Shown: positions 56,634 through 64,000 of the stretch, piece after piece | How the letters are laid out: the number at the start of each line of letters is the position of its first letter | How positions within the stretch are numbered: position 1 is the first letter of the stretch | DNA from: Rubinisphaera italica | GTDB taxonomy: Bacteria; Planctomycetota; Planctomycetia; Planctomycetales; Planctomycetaceae | Direction of reading: 5' to 3' | NCBI RefSeq assembly: GCF_007859715.1 | Contig: NZ_SJPG01000001.1 | Span: 1,824,728-1,888,727 of the forward strand | Length of the DNA stretch: 64,000 bases | The notes under the pieces: model-generated | The model's input: only the letters and a program-made list of their open reading frames with translations | What the model was told of the DNA's origin: nothing | The model's database searches: none | Translations under genes and position numbers: made by a program

Positions 56634-59498
56634 TCACTCGCTCAAACCTAATAGTGAGCTTTTCAAGGGAATCAAACTGGCAGTCTGGGCCAGTTCACCT
56701 TGAAAGTGATAAGCTCGAAGAGTGAAAGATTTCTCGTTGTTGTCGAAAAGTGTGATATCCGTGACTGGAACAAAATGCTCATTTGCGAATTCCAAATGAT
56801 TCAACAACTGTTGACCGATTGGCAATTCTGGATCAATCAGCACCCAGCGAACCTGATATTTCGATAATGTTTCCACTAACGAGTCTTCCGGCAACGCCAG
56901 CAGATCATCCCCTCTCAGTAAAGAATGTTCCCGTTTTGTATCTTGCAGTCTGAGAAAGGCGGTAAATAAGTGATGATCTTCACCAAAATAGGCCACATTT
57001 CCCGTAGCTTGCGATCCCATCACTTGCTGCAGATATTCTTCCATGTTGGCATATCCAACAGGGCGAGACTGCGGAACCGCATTCAAATTTGGGACAACCA
57101 ATGTCAGACAGGCGATCGCCCCCAGAAAAGAGAGTGCGGGTTTTTGTCTCCACATCCATTGTAAGGCAACTCCACAGGCCAGGCATAACAGCGGAATCAC
57201 ATAGCCAACGAAACGGACCTGCTTGTTATCGAAATAAGAAAATAGGAGATACCAGGCAACGACTGACCATAACCAGATACCCTGCTTTTTTCGGAATTCA
57301 GGATGGATGGCAAGTAACGCAAGGCCAACGACAGACAGAACGAGCACGATCCAGGAAAGTTGACCAGGCAGTAATTTTAAATAATAAGTCCAGGCATCCA
57401 TGGTCCAGCGGCTTGCTACCTGATGATGCTCTACATAAATATCTCCCTGATTCCCAAACGATTGGGCAATGTTGACTTTGCCAAATTTCCAGGTGAACAA
57501 TGCCAAAGGCGAAACTGTTACTCCAGCCGTTCCGACACAAACCCATGTTTTCCAGTGCTTCAATAAATGGCGATGATTGATCAAAACATCGAGGAAAAGT
57601 CCCAGCAGTACAAATACGGCTGGCTGCTTAGTGTAGGTTATCGCAGCACAAGCCAAGCCTGCCAGAACCGCTTCCCCATTATGTTTCCAACCAGCGCGAC
57701 GAGTGACATTTCCGTAAAGCCAAAGGACAAACAGACAACAAGCAAGCGAAGGAATTTCCAGCATGACAGAATTCTGCAAAGCCACCATTTCTGGAGCCGT
57801 CACCGTTAGCAATACCACCATCAAAGCCAACGGCACCGATAGTAAAGACCGACTCCCGGCATATAAGCATAGACTCAACACGAATGCAAAAGCTGTGACA
57901 ACTCCATAAACGGTTGAAAGCTGAGGGCCTGTGACCAACATCGCCAATCCGGAAATCGCGTGAAATAATGGAGGCCAAAAGATCAAACCTAATGCTGGAT
58001 ATTGCCGTTGGTAGTCATACGTGTATTCAACAGGGTTGTTAACAGGCATGTCACGATAAAGATCGTAAAAGAATAGACTGGTTGTGACATTGTGAGCCTG
58101 GTCAAGCCCGTCAATTGTCTGTTTGGACCAGTTCGGGAAAGTTACCCAGAATGTGATCAATAACGCTGACAGTAATCCCAGCCAGCCAATCCAATGTGAA
58201 CCGTTTTTTTGAGGCAGATGATCCGTGAAACAGATTGCCGCTTGCTGGATTTCTTCTGTCTGTTCCGTCACGGTGAACTGTTCGGAATGTGACTGTGCAG
58301 ACTCGGCTTGAAGATGACCCGTAATGAGTTTGAATTCTGGTTCCCGCTGAGGAAAGACCAGATAATTGCTCAATAAGAAATTCATGACCACTCCTCCCAG
58401 AATTCCTATTGCTGCGGCAATTTGAGGAGTGTGCAAAACTTCTGAAAACTGAGTCCACATGAAAGTAGACAGCCCCCAGGAAATAATGGCTCCCAAGGTG
58501 CAGGAACCACAAAATTTCAAATACTGGAAACCGAGCGACTCTTGTTTCCGGTCGGAAAAGGTGATAAATCGGTTACCCAGAAAATTCCAGGACATCGCAC
58601 CACAGATCGCGACAGCTCGAGCGACTGGAAAGCTGGCTACCGTTAACATTAGCGTCAACAAAACCAGATCGACAATTGCCCCGGAAGCTCCGACCAGTCC
58701 AAAAAGCAAAGGGGTAAACCATTGACCCATTTTGAAACGATAAAGTCGTGCCAGATGACGCAAGTAATTCAACTGCTCTTTCAACGAAAGCTTGCTTTCC
58801 CCGTGTAGACGGTCCTTGAAATGAATGGGGACCTCAGCTACTTTCCGGCAGCCGCATTTTACAATCAGTTCCAGTCCGATTTTGTAACCAATTGGATTAA
58901 GTTCCCTTGCCTGTTCATAAGTATGACGAGTCAGCGCAAAGAAACCGGCCATAGGATCTTTGGCCGTTGTCAATCCACGGGACATCCAGGTCGCGACCTG
59001 TGAATTTAGCCAGCGGAAGAAACTCCAGTCGTCATCGGTACTACCTCCAACGACATAACGACTGCCTATAACAAAATCTCCCTGCTGTTCCAACGCAGCT
59101 GCAACCAGTTCAGGAACTTTCCGAGGGGGATGAGACAAGTCCGCATCCATCACCAGCAAAACCGAACCCTGAGCGTGGTTAAGACCATGCAATACCGCAC
59201 TGGAGAGTCCACGTTCCGTTTTACGTACGAGCAACTGAACCGGATATTTTTCTGCAAGTTCTGCACAAACCTTTGATGTTTCATCGGGGCTGTTATCGTC
59301 AACAATAAGAATTTCTGCCGTCATGCCGCATTCATTCAATGCCTCAAAGACTTGAGGAATCAGCACTGGTAAATTTGCCGCCTCCATAAACGTCGGCACA
59401 ATGATGGAAACCAGTGGCCGGATTGAGTTCTGAAACAGGTCTTCAGAGTTGGGCGTCTCAGAATCGGTCTCTGACCGAAACTCAACGGGAAATGTCAT
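56634..59498 (-). CDS. GT2 / GtrA / GT-C (ArnT/PMT-like) glycosyltransferase fusion
   Basis: The 954 residues hold three units. Residues ~25-255: a dolichol-phosphate-mannose-synthase-like GT2 with VSIIVPTFMEAANLPVLIPQ, D67-D68 and the D118-A-D120 metal motif. Residues ~258-390: a GtrA-like four-helix domain (LVGASGAIVDLVLL, NFLGNRFITF). Residues ~435-800: a polytopic GT-C/PMT-type transferase with about nine helices and LDQAHNVTTSLFFYDLYRDM as its first loop; acidic residues there suit lipid-phosphate-sugar use. One chain could charge polyprenyl phosphate with a sugar, flip it and transfer it outside. The sugar is unknown. Confidence 0.88.
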   Translation of the reverse strand: MTFPVEFRSETDSETPNSEDLFQNSIRPLVSIIVPTFMEAANLPVLIPQVFEALNECGMTAEILIVDDNSPDETSKVCAELAEKYPVQLLVRKTERGLSSAVLHGLNHAQGSVLLVMDADLSHPPRKVPELVAAALEQQGDFVIGSRYVVGGSTDDDWSFFRWLNSQVATWMSRGLTTAKDPMAGFFALTRHTYEQARELNPIGYKIGLELIVKCGCRKVAEVPIHFKDRLHGESKLSLKEQLNYLRHLARLYRFKMGQWFTPLLFGLVGASGAIVDLVLLTLMLTVASFPVARAVAICGAMSWNFLGNRFITFSDRKQESLGFQYLKFCGSCTLGAIISWGLSTFMWTQFSEVLHTPQIAAAIGILGGVVMNFLLSNYLVFPQREPEFKLITGHLQAESAQSHSEQFTVTEQTEEIQQAAICFTDHLPQKNGSHWIGWLGLLSALLITFWVTFPNWSKQTIDGLDQAHNVTTSLFFYDLYRDMPVNNPVEYTYDYQRQYPALGLIFWPPLFHAISGLAMLVTGPQLSTVYGVVTAFAFVLSLCLYAGSRSLLSVPLALMVVLLTVTAPEMVALQNSVMLEIPSLACCLFVLWLYGNVTRRAGWKHNGEAVLAGLACAAITYTKQPAVFVLLGLFLDVLINHRHLLKHWKTWVCVGTAGVTVSPLALFTWKFGKVNIAQSFGNQGDIYVEHHQVASRWTMDAWTYYLKLLPGQLSWIVLVLSVVGLALLAIHPEFRKKQGIWLWSVVAWYLLFSYFDNKQVRFVGYVIPLLCLACGVALQWMWRQKPALSFLGAIACLTLVVPNLNAVPQSRPVGYANMEEYLQQVMGSQATGNVAYFGEDHHLFTAFLRLQDTKREHSLLRGDDLLALPEDSLVETLSKYQVRWVLIDPELPIGQQLLNHLEFANEHFVPVTDITLFDNNEKSFTLRAYHFQGELAQTASLIPLKSSLLGLSE

Positions 59499-59733
59499 GT
59501 CTAATGCTCCCTGTGTCTTTAAACATCAAGCTCGAAACGAGTTGTATTTTTAGACTGAATGTAGGGGACAGGCAGGGGCCACGATAATTTGACAAGAATC
59601 AGTGAGATTCCTCTGATGGCAAGCGGTTATAGTGGATGTATGAATTAGTGCGATCGTCAACAGATTGGCATTATTGAGTATTCTTTGGTCATCTTTCATA
59701 GTTGGACCAAAGAATACTATTTCTGATTGATCA
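59499..59733. other. Intergenic gap upstream of the glycosyltransferase
   Basis: About 235 bases without a gene. TTCTTTGGTC (59681-59690) and GACCAAAGAA (59705-59714) form an inverted repeat separated by about 14 bases, possibly an operator or a terminator. Confidence 0.4.
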
Positions 59734-60104
59734 CCTTTGATATCAATGAAAGAGTTACTATGAATGAGAAATGAGTTTTTCCGATGACTTGGGAATCACG
59801 ATCTCTCTTTCTCACAGGAGGGCGCCTTGCTCATTATCGGTATCGAGCAGAATGCACGACAACTGACCATTTCGAGCAACGTCTGAAAACAAATCCAGTT
59901 TTGAATCGCCAGAGGTGCGAGGATCTGACCGTTATCGAGTGTTCTGATTCGAAGTTAAACGAAAGGACACAGGATTGAAATTCAAGACCGATTCCCCGAA
60001 CAATGCAGACGATTGAGTAACCAGTCACGGCCCAAATATTAAACTCTCGGCGTGTCGGGAACTGGGTCAAAATATAGCAGAATGTCGTGACAAACAGCAG
60101 GGCT
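59734..60104 (+). repeat. Full IS110-derived repeat, 371 bp (long form)
   Basis: Left end CCTTTGATATCAATGAAAG, hairpin region, then LIIGIEQNARQLTI, the long-form joint (GAGCAACGTCTGAAAACAAA) and right end CAGAATGTCGTGACAAACAG. It ends only two bases from the stop of the acetyltransferase gene. Confidence 0.92.
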
Positions 60105-60106
60105 GT

Positions 60107-61243
60107 TTAAGTCAGGTTTGTCATCCAGCGTTTGAGCAATTGCATTTGAGAAATCATTTTGCCAGTGCCTCGGGCCAGTTTATTCATGCAAAGCAAACCC
60201 GAACCAATCGCGACTCGATTCGGCCAAAGATTTTCCAGATACGATCCAGCACTTGAGCAGCTATCGATTCGGTCATACGGCAACTGTTCGGAGATTAGAT
60301 AGTCCACCAGAGCAACTTCATGCAATATTCCCGGGCTGCATTTCACGAATCGATCATCCCAGGCAATTTTGAACGCAAAGAGTTCTCTTCCCGAACAGAA
60401 ATTTAAAGCAGTGGCGACTATGTCTTCACCTGCTAACAATTGGCTGATCACCAGATAATCCGAACTTTGGGACTGATGTGTCAGATGTTGGATGAACTTC
60501 CGATCCTTTTGAGTCGATTGCAGCGCTGTTCCGATTTCTCCTTTCCAACTGGATTCTTCGAGACGCAGAAAATGACTTAGGGCTACATCAAACTCGCTTT
60601 TATTTTCTATAAGTCGAAACTGGATCGGTCCATTTTTGGAGAGACGATTCTGGTTCTTCCTGATGGACTTCCTCCTCGAAGTCGACCAGAATTCAGGCAA
60701 TCCTTTTTCTGGAAGTAATCGTAAGTCGACAGCGGCCGATTCTGATTCCGGCAGCAAACGAAACGATCCTCTGTTCTCAGCCGTGAACTCTCGTAATTCT
60801 TGAGCCCATTGGGAGTTAAATCTCAAATTGCGAAATTCAATCCCCAGGATCTCATCCTGCTTTTCTTTAAGAAACTCCGTCAATAATTGATAAAACTCGG
60901 TCCTGGAATTTTCAGCGATCAGTAATCCACTTCGGTATGAGTGTGGACAATTGACAGAAATCCAATGAGGTAACGGAAGTGCTTTCGTTGCGTTGACCTG
61001 ATCGAATACCCCCAAGCCGATCAGTTGGTTTCGCTGACGGTTTCTGCATGCCAAAATGATTGGCTGTTGATCACGCGGTCGAATGGTTGCCAGCGAAAGC
61101 ACAAACTCTGGTGATAAGAATGCATTTCCACTTAAACTTTCCTGTTCGAGTTTTTTCCAGTCTCTCTGGAAATCAGTGGTGCACTGATCGGGAGTGAGAA
61201 TCAATAGCTCGGAATCCAGGTTGGATTTAGACGAAAAAATCAT
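60107..61243 (-). CDS. CelD/FemAB-like GNAT acetyltransferase
   Basis: The 378-residue protein has the double-GNAT layout of the CelD/BcsL family (Acetyltransf_6). FQRDWKKLEQESLSGNAFLS opens the first half; STSRRKSIRKNQNRLSKNGP and LNFCSGRELFAFKIAWDDRF, then CSSAGSYLENLWPN form the second. Such cytoplasmic enzymes are linked to exopolysaccharide and cellulose production. It is upstream of the glycosyltransferase and cupin genes on the same strand, separated by the repeat at 59734-60104. All may serve one surface polysaccharide. Confidence 0.83.
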   Translation of the reverse strand: MIFSSKSNLDSELLILTPDQCTTDFQRDWKKLEQESLSGNAFLSPEFVLSLATIRPRDQQPIILACRNRQRNQLIGLGVFDQVNATKALPLPHWISVNCPHSYRSGLLIAENSRTEFYQLLTEFLKEKQDEILGIEFRNLRFNSQWAQELREFTAENRGSFRLLPESESAAVDLRLLPEKGLPEFWSTSRRKSIRKNQNRLSKNGPIQFRLIENKSEFDVALSHFLRLEESSWKGEIGTALQSTQKDRKFIQHLTHQSQSSDYLVISQLLAGEDIVATALNFCSGRELFAFKIAWDDRFVKCSPGILHEVALVDYLISEQLPYDRIDSCSSAGSYLENLWPNRVAIGSGLLCMNKLARGTGKMISQMQLLKRWMTNLT

Positions 61244-61475
61244 AAAGAAGCACCGATCTCTCGAATTTGTCGCAAGTATTTGCCTGGAAATACAGGGTTC
61301 TAGCCATCATGGAGCCGCTGAATGCCACCGTAAATTCCAGTTGCCCTTGAATAACAGCAAATGCTTATATTTAACCATGGTCCAGGGCAAGTCAATTATG
61401 AATTAAATTGAAAGCTGAAGTTCGACCGAAATCAGATTCGATGCATCAGTAAAAACAAGAGGGAGCGATAAGAAC
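61244..61475. other. Intergenic gap upstream of the acetyltransferase
   Basis: About 230 bases without a gene or clear signal. Confidence 0.4.
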
Positions 61476-61706
61476 CCTATATTATCGATGAAAGAGTCGC
61501 TTTGAGTGGAAATTATGATTCCCCTATTGCTGGGCAATTCCACTCACTCTTTCTTAAATGAGGACGACCATACTCTTTTTCGGTATCGATCAACATGCAC
61601 GAGAATTGACAGTATCGGACAGAAATTCAAGACCAAAATATTAAACGCTCGGCGTGTCGGGAGTTCGGACAGAAAGTATTAGAATGTTTTTAGCAAACAG
61701 CAGGGC
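61476..61706 (+). repeat. Full IS110-derived repeat, 231 bp (short form)
   Basis: Left end CCTATATTATCGATGAAAG, hairpin GATTCCCC...GGGCAATTC, then LFFGIDQHAREL, joined at GGACAGAAATTCAAGACC to the right end (TTAGAATG...AACAGCAGGGC). The joint equals that of the 40396-40668 copy. It is the shortest full copy. Confidence 0.9.
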
Positions 61707-61924
61707 GAAATGTTGTTCAAAAACAGTATAGCCCTACTGAATAAGAGGTGTTTCAGCTGAAATTGTTGGCAATGATCCGGACATGCTTGGCGTGGGCAAA
61801 TGGTTGTGATTCATTACCGGTCTGGCGTGTTCTTCATGGTAGAAACGTTAGTATTTGTGCTATAAGACTCATGCTGTGCTCAGTGAGATAGCAAGAATCG
61901 TCCATTTACGAAAGCCAGTCTAAC

Positions 61925-63106
61925 ATGAGTGATTTGTTGCCCGCGGAACTCTTTCAGAAACTGATTGAGGTGCGACGTGATCTGCATAGAAATCCTGAAC
62001 CCAGTTGGCAGGAGTTTCGTACGGCGGAAAAGGTTTGTCAGTTCCTTGATGAGCATCGGATATCGTATCGCGATGGTATTGCGGGTACGGGGATTCTGGC
62101 CGAAATACCGGGGGCGAATACTGAGCGGTTTATTGCCATCCGCGGCGACATGGATGCCCTTCCTGTGCATGAGGAAACGGGTCTAGAGTTTGCTTCTAGA
62201 ATCGAAGGAATGATGCACGCGTGCGGCCACGACGGCCATACGACCATGGTACTAGGGGCCGCGGCATTGTTACGGGCCGCAGAATTACCGGTGTCAGTAA
62301 GGTTTATCTTTCAACCGGCGGAAGAAACTGGCCTAGGTGCAAAAAAAATGATCGAAGAGAATGCACTTGATGGCGTGTCGATGATTTTTGGCGGCCATGT
62401 CGATCGACACTATCACGCCGGCAGCATTGCCATTTCGGACGGTCCGGTCAATGCCTCGTCTGATCAATTCAAAATATCGATCTTTGGTGGTGGAGGGCAT
62501 GCGGCTCGACCACACGAAGCCGTTGATCCGGTAGTCGTGGGATCATTGCTGGTGATGGCGTTGCAGACCATCGTATCACGGGAAGTGGACCCTGCTCATC
62601 CGTCCGTCGTGACGGTAGGTGATTTTCACGCTGGTACAGCACCAAATGTTCTAGCCAGTTGTGCGGTTCTTCGCGGCACGATTCGGGCACAGGATGCAGC
62701 GGTTCGGAAACACTTGAAAGCATCGATTCGTCGCATCGCAGAGTCGGTAGCTCGACTTCACAACACGGAAATAGACGTTGAACTATGTGAAGGAACACCA
62801 CCGGTGATTAACTCAGACGAGATGATTCAGCTCGCCCGACAGGCTGCGATTTCAGTAGTTGGGGAAAACAACACCGTTAAAATGCGAGCCGCCAATATGG
62901 GTGGCGAAGACTTCGGATTCTATTTGCAGAAAGTCCCCGGTTGCTACGTCCGATTCGGGTCTGTTGTTCCCGGCAAGGAGGGGTATCCGGCTCATTCCAG
63001 TCGGTTCGATTTCGATGAAAAGGCGCTGGCCGTAGGTGCGACTTACTTTGCTGAGATCGCAAGAATTGCGGCTGAGCAGATTCACAATACTTCGTCCCAG
63101 CCGTAG
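61925..63106 (+). CDS. M20-family amidohydrolase (N-acyl-amino-acid / hippurate hydrolase type)
   Basis: The 393-residue cytoplasmic enzyme should hydrolyse N-acyl or N-carbamoyl amino acids. [16 protein letters not shown], then HAC100-G-H102-DGHT and PAE133-E134-TG are the metal-binding and catalytic motifs of the M20D/IAA-leucine-hydrolase type; [16 protein letters not shown] is the dimerisation domain start, and [14 protein letters not shown] holds the last ligands. All key residues are present. There is no signal peptide. It is the only gene of its run and lies next to a short repeat. Confidence 0.92.
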   Translation: MSDLLPAELFQKLIEVRRDLHRNPEPSWQEFRTAEKVCQFLDEHRISYRDGIAGTGILAEIPGANTERFIAIRGDMDALPVHEETGLEFASRIEGMMHACGHDGHTTMVLGAAALLRAAELPVSVRFIFQPAEETGLGAKKMIEENALDGVSMIFGGHVDRHYHAGSIAISDGPVNASSDQFKISIFGGGGHAARPHEAVDPVVVGSLLVMALQTIVSREVDPAHPSVVTVGDFHAGTAPNVLASCAVLRGTIRAQDAAVRKHLKASIRRIAESVARLHNTEIDVELCEGTPPVINSDEMIQLARQAAISVVGENNTVKMRAANMGGEDFGFYLQKVPGCYVRFGSVVPGKEGYPAHSSRFDFDEKALAVGATYFAEIARIAAEQIHNTSSQP

Positions 63107-64000
63107 ACACTGCAGTTCCAACAGGACCAGCCCAACGGCATTCGCGGCGATGGTAGACGATGGAATCAAGTTCCTATAAGCGCAGCGACTGCCTCGGAAA
63201 TCCTTCTTCGACGGCCCGTCTTGTTCGGTTGTGTGACCGTTGCCGCAGGGATGGTCGCCACCAAGCAGCGAACATTGAGTGAGCTTTCATTGGATCATGT
63301 TATTAGACCATTTTCAAATGGTATCTGCAGTCGCATGGACATAAAATGTCCTAAAAATGCTGTGTTTGCTCCTGCTGAACGCTGCAGGTAATTATTGAAT
63401 ATGCTCTAGACAACCGCAACACGCATCATCACGCATCATACAGTCAGGCGTTGAGATGACGGCAAAGAAATTAAGCCGATTTCACTATGGAAAAATTAAT
63501 GATTTTGTCGGCGACATTTACTCGCTGGATCGAGTTACCTAATTCCTGGGAAACTCACCTTAATCATTGATGGAGACGCGATTATCGCCTTTGTTCTTCG
63601 GTATTGCTGTAGGCCTTATTTTAGGGATGATACTGTTTCAGGTTCCATGAGTTCCCTTCATGTCCGGCTGGTACTCGCCGGCGGTACCGCACATTGCTGC
63701 GATCGTCTACAGCCTGATCGGCAACGTTTAAATATTTGTCTGCTACATTTCCTGTACTGCCAACATCTCCTTTCGCAAAATCAGTATTGTCCTGTTTCTG
63801 GCCTGCAGCTGGCTCAATTCAAGCCAGACGTAATTCGCCGCTGGCATTTACTAAATTTCAGACTGGTTCTGACGCCAGCGTGATCGCATATGCGTACATG
63901 TGCACCTGGCAATGATCCTGAGGATTATCGCTGCACAGGCATTATCATTATGTTTGCGTGAGCCGGGTGAGTGCAGGTATGCATCACGCCGTGTTCATCT
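63107..64000. other. Gene-poor window end with a tiny hydrophobic ORF
   Basis: No established gene in about 900 bases. A 26-residue frame at 63570-63650 (METRLSPLFFGIAVGLILGM, then ILFQVP) is a single membrane helix, and the next 70 bases in another frame (MSGWYSPAVPHIAAIVYSLI) could be its continuation after a frameshift. This is likely a decayed membrane protein gene. A 28-codon frame at 63456-63542 is not recognisable. Confidence 0.4.

Noticed and set aside
59681..59714. Inverted repeat TTCTTTGGTC / GACCAAAGAA as a terminator
   Set aside because: There is no T-run on either side and it lies upstream of the glycosyltransferase gene; left as a possible operator only.

Overview
The window looks like a piece of a planctomycete chromosome (order Planctomycetales; a marine or saline lifestyle fits the ectoine genes). 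The signs are a DUF1501 gene beside a PSCyt1/DUF1549/DUF1553 gene, a DUF1559 protein with a prepilin-type leader, FG-GAP/ASPIC-UnbV and TPR genes, a sulfatase, and Tat-exported Gfo/Idh/MocA, sugar isomerase and metallophosphoesterase proteins. No taxon below that level can be read from the sequence with confidence.

Layout. 0.6-3.8 kb: a secreted SxxK serine hydrolase and a sulfatase. 4.19-7.69 kb: a dense minus-strand array of about 20 tRNA or tRNA-like genes covering many amino acids. One of them is split by a complete 1,542-bp DDE insertion sequence that still shows its inverted repeats and an 8-bp target duplication. 8.2-9.9 kb: an integrase fragment and a frameshifted NHL-repeat pseudogene. 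10-14.5 kb: three exported enzymes on the minus strand. 15.2-21.7 kb: a CehA/McbA-type metallohydrolase, then an overlapping SGNH esterase / DUF5722 pair. 21.7-27 kb: a decayed stretch holding two TspO remnants, a DUF1254/1214 protein, a PfkB-type sugar kinase, an atpG tail and a broken TPR gene. 27-31.7 kb: the DUF1501 / PSD1 pair. 32.5-40.3 kb: a six-gene minus-strand run (ASPIC/UnbV, TPR, DUF1559, lipoprotein, membrane-TPR, seven-haem cytochrome c) that may be one exported redox system. 40.9-42.5 kb: a secreted protein I do not recognise. 43-48.6 kb: ectABCD plus a MarR regulator, with a divergent Na+/solute symporter. 49.1-52.5 kb: succinate dehydrogenase sdhCAB. 53.5-61.2 kb: a GH42-like secreted protein, a cupin, a 954-residue glycosyltransferase fusion and a CelD/FemAB-like acetyltransferase. 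61.9-63.1 kb: an M20 amidohydrolase.

The main unexplained structure is a family of short repeats scattered between genes. Each has a left end with a small hairpin and the first codons of an IS110-family (DEDD) transposase, joined to a non-coding right end of about 200 bp. At least a dozen full or partial copies are present, all in the same orientation, and several share the same internal deletion junction. They look like non-autonomous IS110 derivatives that were moved in trans. Because IS110-family elements encode their guide (bridge) RNA in the non-coding ends, the family deserves a close look. The tRNA array is the second prominent unusual locus.
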